A stretch of 64,000 bases of DNA from Nocardia ignorata NBRC 108230 (GTDB lineage: Bacteria > Actinomycetota > Actinomycetes > Mycobacteriales > Mycobacteriaceae). The translations under genes and the position numbers were made by a program. Location of the stretch: positions 62,001 to 126,000 of the forward strand of contig NZ_BDBI01000030.1 of assembly GCF_001612905.1 (NCBI RefSeq), in the 5' to 3' direction. Below are positions 35,500 to 45,004 of the stretch, one piece after another. How positions within the stretch are numbered: the first letter of the stretch is position 1; the number at the start of each line of letters is the position of its first letter. Under the pieces are notes generated by a model. The model did no database searches and was not told the DNA's origin. It worked only from the letters and a program-made list of their open reading frames with translations.

Positions 35500-35754
35500 C
35501 TACTTGCTCGGCTGCGGAACCTCGCATTCGGTGACCCTGGGGTTCAGCCCGATGTAGTTCCCCGGTCCCGCCGCCGCCGTGACGGCGATCGTCGCCCAAT
35601 CCGAGCACTCCCTCGGAAGTTTCGAGAAATAGTGCCGCTGACCTGCGGCGAGCAGCCCCACGGCCACCCACCCGAGCACGATCAGAACCAAGAGCTTCCC
35701 CCCGAGCCCGATCCCGGACTTCGCGGGTGGCGGCACACGCCCGCGCATAATCAT
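35500..35754 (-). CDS. Small single-span membrane protein
   Basis: 84-aa protein with one span (GGKLLVLIVLGWVAVGLLAA) and an outer C-terminal domain holding two cysteines (PRECSDWATI and RVTECEVPQPSK), likely a disulfide. Start at 35754 or at the Met two codons later; AAGGAACG is upstream. It is convergent with the second MMPL gene. Unknown function; small proteins of this shape are common in Nocardia. Confidence 0.7.
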   Translation of the reverse strand: MIMRGRVPPPAKSGIGLGGKLLVLIVLGWVAVGLLAAGQRHYFSKLPRECSDWATIAVTAAAGPGNYIGLNPRVTECEVPQPSK

Positions 35755-36033
35755 CGTTCCTTCCCGGATTTCGGTGTAACTCAGTCTATTACGCGAGTAC
35801 TACACCGCAGGTCGGACGCAGGTGAATAGCCGTCGACAGCTCTCGATCAGCGCGTTGTGGGTTTCGCGGGTTCGCGACGGGCGGCGGCGGGCGGGCACAC
35901 ACCGTGCCTGATGGCGTTCGCGGCGTGAATGCCGAGTGCGAATTCCTTCAATTTCTTCCACATGAATCCATGGTCGCGAGCTGCGAAGGCCACGAGAAGT
36001 GGCGTAGATGACGACTATCGCTAAGATTCAGAC

Positions 36034-37011
36034 ATGGGTTCGACAGTGTCGGTGCTGGCGTACGACGGGATGACGGCGTTCGAGGCCGGCATCGTCATCG
36101 AGGTGTTCGGCCTCGTGTGGCCCGACATCGATCTGCCCTGGTACGAGCTGAAGGTCTGCACCGAAACCCCCGACCCCATCCGGGTGATCGGCGGCGCGAC
36201 CATGAGCAGCCCCTACGGTCTCGCCGACTTCGCCGCCGCCGACACGGTGGTGGTGCCGAGCGTCGCCGACCCGCGCGCCGCCACCTCGCCGGAGCTGATC
36301 GCGGCTCTACGGCAGGCGCATCGCAACGGGGCACGCATCGTGTCGATCTGCTCGGGTGCTTTCGCGCTCGCGGCGGCCGGGCTGTTGGACGGTCGCCGGG
36401 CCACCACGCACTGGCGATACGCCGATCTGCTGCGTGAGCGGTATCCCGCCGTGGTCGTCGACGCCGAACCGCTCTACACCGACGACGGCGACATCCTCAC
36501 CAGCGCGGGCTGCGCGGCGGGCCTCGACCTCGCGCTGCACCTGGTGCGCACCGACATGGGCGCGTCCGTCGCGAACGCGGTCGCCCGCAGGCTGGTGATC
36601 CAGCCGCACCGCACCGGCGGGCAGGCGCAGTACATCGAGTCCCCGATGCCGCCCGAACCCCTCGACGATCCGGTCGGGCGCAGCCTGGCCTGGGCCGCCG
36701 AACACATCCACGAGCCGCTCGGCGTCGCCGACCTCGCCCGGGTCGCGGGCCTGTCCCAGCGCACCTACCTGCGTCATTTCGTTCGGTCCACCGGCACCAC
36801 TCCGAGCAAATGGCTTACCACGCAACGTATCCAGGCGGCCCTTGCGATGCTCGAGACCAGCGATGCCCCGGTGGAGGAGATCGCCACGGCCGTCGGCTTC
36901 GCCACCGCGGTCACCTTCCGCCACCACTTCGCGAAGGCGCTGCACACCTCGCCCTCGGCGTACCGCAACACCTTCCGAACCGCACAAAGCAAAAGCCCCT
37001 CACCTGCCTGA
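36034..37011 (+). CDS. GlxA family regulator: DJ-1/PfpI domain fused to AraC HTH
   Basis: 325-aa regulator. Residues 1-185 form a DJ-1/PfpI-type domain with the nucleophile-elbow segment RIVSICSGAFALAAAGLLDG. Residues 215-315 are an AraC double HTH (LGVADLARVAGLSQRTYLRH and EEIATAVGFATAVTFRHHF). Such proteins usually activate catabolic or stress genes after sensing a small molecule through the N-terminal domain. No adjacent target is evident. Its stop codon lies inside the terminator hairpin that follows. Confidence 0.92.
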   Translation: MGSTVSVLAYDGMTAFEAGIVIEVFGLVWPDIDLPWYELKVCTETPDPIRVIGGATMSSPYGLADFAAADTVVVPSVADPRAATSPELIAALRQAHRNGARIVSICSGAFALAAAGLLDGRRATTHWRYADLLRERYPAVVVDAEPLYTDDGDILTSAGCAAGLDLALHLVRTDMGASVANAVARRLVIQPHRTGGQAQYIESPMPPEPLDDPVGRSLAWAAEHIHEPLGVADLARVAGLSQRTYLRHFVRSTGTTPSKWLTTQRIQAALAMLETSDAPVEEIATAVGFATAVTFRHHFAKALHTSPSAYRNTFRTAQSKSPSPA

Positions 37012-37025
37012 ACAGGTAAGGGGCT
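36994..37025 (+). terminator. Terminator overlapping the GlxA-type gene stop
   Basis: AGCCCCTCACCTG and CAGGTAAGGGGCT form a stem with a small bulge around loop CCTGAA; the TGA stop is in the loop. TTG follows. It probably also ends the leftward tRNA-Ser(CGA) transcript. Confidence 0.7.
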
Positions 37026-37031
37026 TGCTGG

Positions 37032-37119
37032 CGGTGGCGGAGGGATTTGAACCCTCGGACGGGGGTTACCCGTCACACGCTTTCGAGGCGTGCTCCTTAG
37101 GCCGCTCGGACACGCCACC
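37032..37119 (-). tRNA. tRNA-Ser (anticodon CGA)
   Basis: Class II tRNA on the minus strand: acceptor GGTGGCG/CGCCACC, anticodon loop CCTCGAAAG with CGA, long variable arm and T-arm GAGGGTTCAAATCCCTC. The CCA end is not encoded (the gene continues GCC). It reads UCG serine codons. Confidence 0.95.
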
Positions 37120-37165
37120 GCCGACTACGGTACCGGATAGGGGGCTCGATCACTAAATCGGCTGG

Positions 37166-37615
37166 TCAGCGCTGGTTCCGGAAGAAGGCGTCGAGGAGGG
37201 CGACGCAGTCGGATTCGAGGATTCCGGCGCGCACCTGAGGGCGGTGGTTGAGGCGGCGGTCGCGGACCACGTCCCACAGGGAGCCGACGGCGCCGGTCTT
37301 GGGTTCCCAGGCGCCGAAGATCACCTTCTCGACGCGGGCGAGAACCAGCGCGCCCGCGCACATCGTGCACGGTTCCAAGGTGACGGCCAGCGTCGCGCCT
37401 TCGAGCCGCCAACCATCGCCGTGGACGGCCGCGGCTTTTCGCAGGGCGAGGACTTCCGCGTGGGCGGTCGGGTCGCCGAGGGCTTCGCGGGCATTGGCCG
37501 CGCGGGCCAGCTCACGGCCTTGCGCATCGAAGACGACGGCGCCGACCGGCACATCGCGCGGGTCGGCGGCGGCGGCGGCCGCGAGCGCGGCGCGCAGCAT
37601 GTCCTCGTCGGTCAC
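37166..37615 (-). CDS. tadA: tRNA adenosine(34) deaminase
   Basis: 149-aa enzyme that converts A34 to inosine in tRNA-Arg(ACG), a substrate that is itself encoded in this window at 48.7 kb. The zinc-site motifs are HAEVLALRKA (with the catalytic Glu) and EPCTMCAGALVLARV. A GTG at 37615 overlaps the stop of the upstream gene (GTGA), so translation is coupled. The pairing with the 179-aa gene and with divergent tyrA matches the order I recall in M. tuberculosis (Rv3752c-Rv3754). Confidence 0.95.
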   Translation of the reverse strand: MTDEDMLRAALAAAAAADPRDVPVGAVVFDAQGRELARAANAREALGDPTAHAEVLALRKAAAVHGDGWRLEGATLAVTLEPCTMCAGALVLARVEKVIFGAWEPKTGAVGSLWDVVRDRRLNHRPQVRAGILESDCVALLDAFFRNQR

Positions 37616-38151
37616 TTCTGCAGTTTGTCCAGCACCGCCGCGTATTCGTCGGCGAAACCGAGGCGCTCGGCGATCAGTTTCAGCTGTTCGTCCGGGTAGA
37701 GGTCGGTGTCGGCGAGGATCACGCTGAGCACCGGTTCGGGTAGGCCGAGGTCGGCGAGTACGCCGAGGTCGCCCTCTTCCCACGGTTCGATGTCGTCGAG
37801 CTCGTCGGGGTCGATGTCGGGGATCTCGACATTGAGTGCGTCGAGGACGTCGGCGGCGATGTCGTAGTCGATCGCGGCGGTCGCGTCGGAGACGAGCAGC
37901 CGGGTGCCGCTCGGCGCGGGCCGCAGCACGATGAAGAACTCGTCGTCGACGTCGAGCAGCCCGAACACCGCACCGGAGCTGCGCAATGCCTTCAATTCGG
38001 TCTCGGCGGTGGAGAGGTCGACGAGGGCGTCGTGGCTGAGAGGACTGCACCGCCACGTACCTTCTTCGCGGACCACCGCCACGGCGAACCCTTCGACGTC
38101 GAAGTCGTCATCCGACGCCGCCCTGTTCGTGCCCGAGCGCTGTGCTGCCAT
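37612..38151 (-). CDS. TadA-associated acidic protein
   Basis: 179-aa acidic protein (many Asp and Glu, for example DIDPDELDDIEPWEEGDLG) that accompanies tadA in actinobacteria and is annotated as tRNA adenosine deaminase-associated protein. The start MAAQRSGTNRAASDDDFDVE at 38151 is divergent from tyrA. Its biochemical role is not known; coupling with tadA by overlapping codons suggests an assembly or regulatory partner. Confidence 0.88.
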   Translation of the reverse strand: MAAQRSGTNRAASDDDFDVEGFAVAVVREEGTWRCSPLSHDALVDLSTAETELKALRSSGAVFGLLDVDDEFFIVLRPAPSGTRLLVSDATAAIDYDIAADVLDALNVEIPDIDPDELDDIEPWEEGDLGVLADLGLPEPVLSVILADTDLYPDEQLKLIAERLGFADEYAAVLDKLQK

Positions 38152-38209
38152 GGACCAAACGGTAGTCTGTCCCGCCCGTAATGATGAACTCGTGTGCCAA
38201 TCTGTTCTC

Positions 38210-39157
38210 GTGAGTATCGACGAGCGTGGTGCCGTGTGTGTCCTCGGAACGGGTCTGATCGGCGGCTCCGTGCTGCGCGCGGCCGTGGACGCCGGGTACG
38301 AGGCGTTCGGGTACAACCGGTCGGCCGACGGCGCGCAGGCCGCCCGGCTCGACGGTTTCGACGTGTCGGGTGACCTGCCCGAGGTGCTGAGCCGGGCCGC
38401 TGCCGCCGATGCGCTGGTGGTGCTCGCGGTGCCGATGCCCGCCGTCGCGCCGGTACTCGCGGAGGTCGCCGCCTATGCGCCGGAGTGTGCGCTGACCGAT
38501 GTGGTCAGCGTGAAGGGGCCGGTGGCCGACGCGGTACGCAAGCAGGGGCTGGAGGCCCGGTATGTGGGCGGTCACCCGATGGCCGGTACGTCTGAATCCG
38601 GCTGGGCGGCAACCGATCCCGAGCTGTTCCGCGGCGCGGTGTGGGCTGTGGGCGTGGACGAGGGCACCCGGGTTGAGCCGTGGTCGCGGGTGGTTCGGCT
38701 GGCTTTGGACTGCGGTTCCGTCGTGGTTCCGGTCGTTGCCGAGGAACACGACCAGGCCGTCGCGCGGATCTCGCACCTGCCGCACGTGCTGGCCGAGGCG
38801 CTGGCCGCGGCCGGGGCGGGCGGGGGTGAGCTGGCGCTCGGGTTGGCGGCCGGTTCGTTCCGCGACGGGACCCGGGTAGCCGGTACCGCGCCCGACCTGG
38901 TTCGCGCGATCTGTGAACCGAATGCCGGGGCATTGGAACTGGTGCTCGACGAAACCATCGAGGCGCTGATCGCCGCGCGTGACGCTCTTCGCGCCGACGG
39001 CACGCTCGGCGAGGTTGTCGAGGCGGGTTACCGGGGGCGGTCGGCGTACGACAGCCGGGCGCGATGGGAGATCACGGGGGTGACGCCCGGCGCCGACGGC
39101 TGGCTCGACGAGCTGCGGCGTGCTGGTCGGCGCGGCGGGGTGCTGCGGGCGCTGTAG
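38210..39157 (+). CDS. tyrA: Prephenate dehydrogenase
   Basis: 315-aa enzyme of tyrosine synthesis that oxidises prephenate to 4-hydroxyphenylpyruvate with NAD. The dinucleotide-binding motif VLGTGLIGGSVLRAA begins near residue 10; the substrate-region motif YVGGHPMAGTSESG holds the catalytic-type His. The start is uncertain: GTG at 38210 or GTG at 38192, neither with a clear ribosome site, so it may be leaderless. Divergent from the tadA pair, as with Rv3754. No ACT domain is seen at the C-terminus. Confidence 0.9.
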   Translation: MSIDERGAVCVLGTGLIGGSVLRAAVDAGYEAFGYNRSADGAQAARLDGFDVSGDLPEVLSRAAAADALVVLAVPMPAVAPVLAEVAAYAPECALTDVVSVKGPVADAVRKQGLEARYVGGHPMAGTSESGWAATDPELFRGAVWAVGVDEGTRVEPWSRVVRLALDCGSVVVPVVAEEHDQAVARISHLPHVLAEALAAAGAGGGELALGLAAGSFRDGTRVAGTAPDLVRAICEPNAGALELVLDETIEALIAARDALRADGTLGEVVEAGYRGRSAYDSRARWEITGVTPGADGWLDELRRAGRRGGVLRAL

Positions 39158-39258
39158 TCGGTCGCGACCGTTCCCCGGCCGCCGCGGCCAGGTCGATCAG
39201 GGCATTGGGCGGTCGGCGCCGGCGGTGGCCGCCTGCGATGGGCGGCCGGTGCCGCGGT

Positions 39259-39876
39259 TCAGACTCGCTCGGCCAACCCCGGATAGTCGAGCACGAACCC
39301 TTCCGGGTCGACCGTCAGCGTGGCGCTCGAAACCGGGGAAAGCACGTTGATGCCGTCGGCGGCACTCGAATAGGTGAGTTCGGCCTCCTGCACCAGCAGG
39401 TCGGGCAGACGCACGTAGACGACCGGCACCTGCACGTCACCGACGGCGTTCTGCAGGCAGAACCGGCGGATCGGCAGGGTGTTGAAGAACGGGCTGAGCA
39501 CCACGTCCACATCGAGGGCGCCGGCGAACGTCGAGCGCACGTGGGTGCCGCCCGCGTCGACGAGCCAGTAGTTCTCCTCGTCCCGCGACACCGAGGCGTG
39601 GCGTTCACCGGCGGCGGTCGTGGTGCGCAGCGACAAACGCCTGGTCGCGCCCGCTTCGTCGGTGACCAGATCGTAGGAGGCGCTGAACGCCGGGTGCTCG
39701 TGGTTGGCGCTGCCGATCATCCGGCCCGCGGCCCTGATCCGGTTGCCGTTCACCGTCACCCGGACCGATTCCATCCGGGAGTTGTCGTGGGCTCGCCAGG
39801 TGAGCACCGCCGGCCACCGAGAGGCCGGTCTGTTCTCGGTGGGGCCTGCGGCCGGGCCCGGGGCTGGGGTCGTCAC
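39259..39876 (-). CDS. Putative glycolipid-binding family protein (Rv3755c-like)
   Basis: 205-aa protein resembling the family described as putative glycolipid-binding (PF06475-type), with LTWRAHDNSRMESVRVTVNG near the N-terminus and LPIRRFCLQNAVGDVQVPVV, then VYVRLPDLLVQEAELTYSSA, in the C-terminal half. It has no signal peptide. The GTG start at 39876 lacks an obvious ribosome site; an upstream frame exists but looks unnatural. Convergent with tyrA, in the place held by Rv3755c in M. tuberculosis. Ligand and role are unknown. Confidence 0.78.
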   Translation of the reverse strand: MTTPAPGPAAGPTENRPASRWPAVLTWRAHDNSRMESVRVTVNGNRIRAAGRMIGSANHEHPAFSASYDLVTDEAGATRRLSLRTTTAAGERHASVSRDEENYWLVDAGGTHVRSTFAGALDVDVVLSPFFNTLPIRRFCLQNAVGDVQVPVVYVRLPDLLVQEAELTYSSAADGINVLSPVSSATLTVDPEGFVLDYPGLAERV

Positions 39877-39925
39877 CTCTCTACGGTAAGCGACACCGGC
39901 CCCGGCGCTGTACAACACGAGCGCA

Positions 39926-41770
39926 TCACACCAGCGAATCCCGCCAGGCGGCGTGCAGTCCGGCGAAGCGGCCCTGGCCCGCGATCAGCTCGGCCGGTGC
40001 CCCGTCCTCCACCACGCGGCCGCCGTCGAGCACCAGCACCCGGTCGGCAATGGCGACCGTGGACAGGCGATGCGCGATGATGACGGCCGTCCGGCCCCGC
40101 AGCAGCGTCTCCAGCGCACGCTGCACCAGGCGCTCACCGGGGATGTCGAGACTCGACGTCGCCTCGTCGAGCACGATCACCACCGGATCGGCGAGGAACA
40201 CCCTGGCGAAGGCGACCAGCTGGCGCTGACCGGCCGATAATCGCCCGCCCCTGGTCCGCACGTCGGTGTCGTATCCGTCCGGCAGCGACCCGACGAACTG
40301 GTCGAGCCCGACCGCGCGGGCCGCCGCCCGCACCTCGGCATCGGTGGCCGATGGCCTGCCGAGCCGGATGTTGTCGGCGATCGTGCCGGAGAACAGGTAC
40401 GCCTCCTGCGTGATCATCACGACGTGCCTGCGCAGCTCGGTGTCGGCCAGTTCGCGCAGGTCGACACCGTCGAGGGTGATGGTGCCGCCGGACGGGTCGT
40501 AGAACCGGGTGAGCAGCTTGGCCAGCGTCGACTTGCCCGCCCCGGTGGCACCGACCAGTGCGACGATCTGCCCGGCTGGGATGTCGAGGTCGAATTCCGG
40601 CAGCACCGGCGAGGCCGCGTCGTAGCCGAACCACACCTTGTCCATCCGCACCGCACCGGTGGGATGCTCGACGGTGACCGGCTCGACCGGTTCCGCGACC
40701 GCCGGTTCCTCCTCGAGCACACCGGAGATCTTCTCCAGCGCTGCCGCGGCCGACTGGTAGGAGTTGAACACCTGGGCCAACTCGTCGAGCGGGCCGAAGA
40801 ACTGGTCGAGGTAGAGCAGGTAGGCAGCGAGCACACCGATGGCCAGGTTGCCCTCCATCACCTGCCAGGACCCGACGAGCAGTACGACGACGGTTGTCAC
40901 CTTGCCGATGAAGTTCGACAGGCCGACGTAGTCGCCGACGCCGCGCATCGCGGTGGTCGTCGCCCTCTGGTACGCCGCGTCCTCGACGCCGAGCACTTCC
41001 TGGTTGCGGTGTTCGCGCCGGAACGCCTGCACCGCCCGCATGCCGCTCATCGATTCGACGAACTGCACGACCACCCTGGCGATCGCGCCACGGGTCCGCC
41101 GGTAACCCGCCCGCTGCCGCCGCTGCGCCCACCGGGTGACGAACACCAGCGGCACGAACCCGAGCAGCACGATGGCCGCGAGCATCGGGTCGAGCCAGAC
41201 GAGCAGAACGGCGATGGTGACCACCGAGAGCAGCGCGCTCGCCGCCTGGTTCAGCGCGCCTTCGAGCAGGTCCTGCAGTGCCTCGATATCGCTGGTGAGC
41301 CGGGTGACCACCTTGCCCGAGGTGTATTTCTCGTGGAACGACACACTCAACCGCTGGGTGTGTGCGAAGGTGCGCACCCGCAGGTCGAACAGCACCCGCT
41401 GGCTCAGCGTTCCGGCCGCGCGCAGGAAGGCGAAGGTGGTGAGACCCGACAGCACCGTCACCGCGATGAATCCGGCGACGGTCGCGATCAACGGCGTCCA
41501 GTTGTCTTGGCGCCCTTGGGTTATTCCGTGGTCGAGCCCGTAGGCGATGAACAACGGCACCGACACCTTCGCCGCGTTGTCCAGCACGATCAGGACGAAG
41601 GTGAGGACGGCGAGCTTGCGGTAGGGCCGGACCAGATCGAGCAGCAGTCTGCGGGAACGGCCGGCGAGCACCACGTTTCCGGTGCCGGTGACGGCGTCGT
41701 CCTCCTTGGCGATGCCGCGCCAGTCGGCCGCCTGATCCTGTTGTGGTTCAACTGTTTCGGTGGTGGTCAT
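39926..41770 (-). CDS. ABC exporter half-transporter, second subunit of pair
   Basis: 614-aa ABC exporter subunit. Six spans cover residues about 45-350, then a nucleotide-binding domain with Walker A GATGAGKST, signature LSAGQRQ, Walker B VVIVLDEATSSLD (catalytic Glu present) and H-loop IIAHRLST. The ATG shares one base with the TGA of the upstream subunit (TGATG), indicating coupled translation and a heterodimer. This is the second such pair in the window, and its sequence differs clearly from the pair at 25.8-29.4 kb. Substrate unknown; multidrug or lipid export is usual. Confidence 0.92.
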   Translation of the reverse strand: MTTTETVEPQQDQAADWRGIAKEDDAVTGTGNVVLAGRSRRLLLDLVRPYRKLAVLTFVLIVLDNAAKVSVPLFIAYGLDHGITQGRQDNWTPLIATVAGFIAVTVLSGLTTFAFLRAAGTLSQRVLFDLRVRTFAHTQRLSVSFHEKYTSGKVVTRLTSDIEALQDLLEGALNQAASALLSVVTIAVLLVWLDPMLAAIVLLGFVPLVFVTRWAQRRQRAGYRRTRGAIARVVVQFVESMSGMRAVQAFRREHRNQEVLGVEDAAYQRATTTAMRGVGDYVGLSNFIGKVTTVVVLLVGSWQVMEGNLAIGVLAAYLLYLDQFFGPLDELAQVFNSYQSAAAALEKISGVLEEEPAVAEPVEPVTVEHPTGAVRMDKVWFGYDAASPVLPEFDLDIPAGQIVALVGATGAGKSTLAKLLTRFYDPSGGTITLDGVDLRELADTELRRHVVMITQEAYLFSGTIADNIRLGRPSATDAEVRAAARAVGLDQFVGSLPDGYDTDVRTRGGRLSAGQRQLVAFARVFLADPVVIVLDEATSSLDIPGERLVQRALETLLRGRTAVIIAHRLSTVAIADRVLVLDGGRVVEDGAPAELIAGQGRFAGLHAAWRDSLV

Positions 41771-43599
41771 CAGGCACCGCCCATCAGTTCGCGGTAGTGG
41801 CGGCTGGTGCGAAGCAGCTTGTCGTGGGTGCCCTCGGCGACGATACGTCCGTCGGCGAGCAGCGCCACCCGGTCGGCCAGTGCGGCGGTGGACGGACGGT
41901 GCGCCACCAGCAGGGTCGTCGCACCGGAGAGCACCGCGCGCAGCCGATCCTGCACGCGCTCCTCGGTTTCCACGTCCAGCGCGGAGAGCGGGTCGTCGAG
42001 CACCATGATCCGGCCCTCGTCGGCATCCGCCGCACCGGTGAGCACCGCCCTGGCCAGCGCGAGCCGTTGCCGCTGCCCGCCGGACAGGCTCATGCCCTGC
42101 TCGCCGATCCTGGTGTCGAGACCCCACGGCAGCGCGTCGACGAACTCGGTGGCCTGGGCGATGTCGAGCGCGCGGCGCACGTCGTCGTCGGTGGCGCTCG
42201 GGTCGCCGAGGGCCACGTTCTCGCGCACGCTCGCCGAGAACAGCACCGGCTCCTCGAAGGCGACCGTCACCACCCGACGCAGGTCGGCCAGTCGCAGCGT
42301 GGCGATGTCGACGCCGTCGATGGTGATGCGACCGGCGTTCACGTCGTAGAGGCGCGGAATCAGCTCGAGCAGTGCGGTTTTGCCGCTACCGGTCGCGCCG
42401 ACGAGCGCGACCGTCTCGCCCGGCCTGATCCGCAGCGAGACATCCTCCAGCACAGCGTTTTCCGGACCGCCGTCGACGCGCGGGTAACCGAACCGGACGC
42501 CCTCGATCACCAGTTCGCCGCGCACCGGCACGGGCACGGCGACCGGGTCCGGCGGGTCGGCGATGTCGAGCGGGGTGTCGATGATCTCCCAGTACCGGTC
42601 GGCGGCGGTCCGTGCCTCGAACAGCTCCGACAGCAGGAAGCCGAGCCAGATCACCGGCCACTGCAGGAACGTTTCCAGCGTGACGGCGGCGACCAGGGTG
42701 CCGATGGTCATGGAGCCCTGCGCCACCGCGTATCCGCCGACACCGAGCGACAGCGCGATCGCGATGGTCGGCAGGGCCACCAGCGCCGACCACAGCGTGG
42801 CGTCCAGATGCACCTTCGTCAGCTCGGTGCGTTGCAGTTCACGCGACAGCGCGGTGAATCGGGCGCCGAAGAACTGGCCACGGCCGAGCGCCTTGAGCAC
42901 ACGCACGCCCTGCGCGGATTCCTGGGCGATGGTCGCCAGGTCTCCCGCCTGGTCCTGGGAGCGGCGCGAGGCCACCTCGAACCGGCGGACGAAACGCGCG
43001 CAGTACACGGTGAGCGGCAGGCAGGTCACCGTGAAGATCAGCCCCACCTGCCAATTCAGCACGAACAAGGCGATGAGCCCGACGGGCGCGATCACCGAGT
43101 TGACGATGAGGAACGGCCCGGCGAACGCGACGAACCGGCGCAGCGCCGACATGTCGTCGATCGCACGCGAGAGCAGCTGACCGGACTGCCACCCGTCGTG
43201 ACGGCCGATCGACAGCGCCTGCAGCTTCGCGAACAGCTTTGCGCGCATGGTGATTTCGAATGTCGTCGCCGGTTTGGACACCAACCAGCGTCTGCCCCAC
43301 ATGCCGAACGATTCGAGTGCACCGAGCAGGAACACGAACGCGACCGGCACGAGCAGCCCCGCGAAATCGCGGCGGGCGATCGGCCCGTCGATGATGCGGG
43401 CGATGACCAGCGGTGTCACCACCGCGGTCGCGGCCATCATGATGGCCAGCAGGTTCGCCAGGATCAGCGGAACCCGGTACGGCTTCAGGTAGGGCAGAAA
43501 CCGGCGCAGCGAGCGCATACCCCCGCGCGCTCGCTGTGTGGGCTGCCCGGAACTGTCGGCCTCCGATTCGGCGACCGCCAGTTCTGATGTGACAGACAA
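41770..43599 (-). CDS. ABC exporter half-transporter, first subunit of pair
   Basis: 609-aa partner subunit. The start is set at a TTG (43599) preceded by GAGGGGGAG, because no ATG or GTG has a ribosome site. The six-span domain begins LRRFLPYLKPYRVPLILANL. Walker A is GATGSGKTALL, the signature LSGGQRQR, and Walker B IMVLDDPLSALD with Asp in place of the catalytic Glu; the H-loop is LVAHRPST. As in the other pair, one consensus and one degenerate ATP site result. Confidence 0.9.
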   Translation of the reverse strand: MSVTSELAVAESEADSSGQPTQRARGGMRSLRRFLPYLKPYRVPLILANLLAIMMAATAVVTPLVIARIIDGPIARRDFAGLLVPVAFVFLLGALESFGMWGRRWLVSKPATTFEITMRAKLFAKLQALSIGRHDGWQSGQLLSRAIDDMSALRRFVAFAGPFLIVNSVIAPVGLIALFVLNWQVGLIFTVTCLPLTVYCARFVRRFEVASRRSQDQAGDLATIAQESAQGVRVLKALGRGQFFGARFTALSRELQRTELTKVHLDATLWSALVALPTIAIALSLGVGGYAVAQGSMTIGTLVAAVTLETFLQWPVIWLGFLLSELFEARTAADRYWEIIDTPLDIADPPDPVAVPVPVRGELVIEGVRFGYPRVDGGPENAVLEDVSLRIRPGETVALVGATGSGKTALLELIPRLYDVNAGRITIDGVDIATLRLADLRRVVTVAFEEPVLFSASVRENVALGDPSATDDDVRRALDIAQATEFVDALPWGLDTRIGEQGMSLSGGQRQRLALARAVLTGAADADEGRIMVLDDPLSALDVETEERVQDRLRAVLSGATTLLVAHRPSTAALADRVALLADGRIVAEGTHDKLLRTSRHYRELMGGA

Positions 43600-43861
43600 A
43601 GACTCCCCCTCGGGTCCGGCTGGATGGTTGATTACCGGAACGGACTCCCAGACGATGTTCGCATCGGGGTCCGACAAGTAGGCCCTTCCAGAGTCGCACC
43701 GGTCCCCCGTTCCCGGCCACCGAATTTTCTGCCGGACGAAAGCATCCACAGCCGTGCACAGCCCCGGCCGCTACGCCCTCTGCCGCTGTTCAGCGGCCCG
43801 ATACAATGCCGCAGGCGCGAGAAGTGGGTGGTTGCGCGTTCCGACAAGCACAGGAGGACTG

Positions 43862-45004
43862 TTGACGCGGATGGTCGGGTTGTTCGCCGGGATCGGCGGG
43901 CTCGAACTCGGCCTCGGCAGACACGGATGGTCCACCGAGTTGCTGTGTGAGATCGATCCGGGTGCGCAGGGCGTGCTCGCCGCGCGTTTTCCCGAAACAC
44001 CACTGCACGCCGACATCACCCGCTTGCGTTCGCTGCCCGCGCGCACCGAACTGGTCGCGGCGGGGTTCCCGTGCCAGGACCTCTCGCAGGCCGGCCGCAC
44101 CGCGGGCATAACCGGTCGCCGTTCCGGCCTGGTCGACGAGGTGTTCCGGCTGGTCCGGCGGCAGCGTGGGCCGCGCTGGCTGCTGATCGAGAACGTGCCG
44201 TTCATGCTCCAGCTGGGTCGTGGTGCGGCCATGCGCCACATCACCACCGCCCTGGAGGAACTCGGCTACACCTGGGCCTACCGGGTGGTCGACGGTCGCG
44301 CGTTCGGCCTGCCGCAACGGCGCCAGCGCGTGCTGATGCTCGCCTCGCGCACCGAGGACCCGCGCCAGGTGCTGTTCGGTGACGACGCGGGCCCGCGCGA
44401 CTACGGCGACCCCGACCGCGACCCGTGCGGCTTCTACTGGACCGAGGGCGTGCGCGGCCTCGGCTGGGTGGTGAACGCGGTGCCGACCTTGAAGGGCGGT
44501 TCCGGGCTCGGTATCGCCAGCCCGCCCGCGGTGCGGCTTCCGGCGGGCGAGATCGTCACCCCTGGCATCATCGATGGGGAACGATTACAGGGTTTCGATG
44601 CCGAGTGGACCGCGCCCGCGCTCGACGTGCCGGGCGTGCGGCAGGGGCATCGGTGGAAGCTGGTCGGCAACGCGGTGAGTGTGCGGATGGCGAACTGGGT
44701 GGGTGAGCGGCTGGCCGCGCCGCTGGAGCCGCTCACCGTCGGTACGCCGCTGCGGCCGGGCGCACCGTGGCCGAGTGCGGCGTGGGGGCATGCGGGCGTG
44801 GTGCATCAGGTGCCGCTGTCGACGTGGCCGGTCCACGAGCCCTACGAGGATCTGAAGAATTTCCTCACCGAACCGCGACTACTCTCCCCTCGGGCCACGG
44901 CCGGGTTTCTGCGACGAACGTCCATGGGCAACTTACGTTTTCCGCCCGGGTTCCTCGACGACGTGCGCGACCACCTCGATCGCATGGGTGGCTGGGCGGC
45001 ATGA
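43862..45004 (+). CDS. dcm: DNA (cytosine-5) methyltransferase
   Basis: 380-aa C5 cytosine methyltransferase. Motif I GLFAGIGGLELGLG, motif IV GFPCQDLSQAG with the nucleophilic Cys, motif VI ENVPF, motif VIII QRRQRV and motif X GNAVSVRMANW are all present in order. The target-recognition region lies between about residues 165 and 270. About 90 residues follow motif X, longer than usual. A TTG at 43862 four bases after AGGAGG is chosen; the ATG at 43871 is the alternative. It overlaps vsr by four bases. No restriction endonuclease is adjacent. Confidence 0.93.
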   Translation: MTRMVGLFAGIGGLELGLGRHGWSTELLCEIDPGAQGVLAARFPETPLHADITRLRSLPARTELVAAGFPCQDLSQAGRTAGITGRRSGLVDEVFRLVRRQRGPRWLLIENVPFMLQLGRGAAMRHITTALEELGYTWAYRVVDGRAFGLPQRRQRVLMLASRTEDPRQVLFGDDAGPRDYGDPDRDPCGFYWTEGVRGLGWVVNAVPTLKGGSGLGIASPPAVRLPAGEIVTPGIIDGERLQGFDAEWTAPALDVPGVRQGHRWKLVGNAVSVRMANWVGERLAAPLEPLTVGTPLRPGAPWPSAAWGHAGVVHQVPLSTWPVHEPYEDLKNFLTEPRLLSPRATAGFLRRTSMGNLRFPPGFLDDVRDHLDRMGGWAA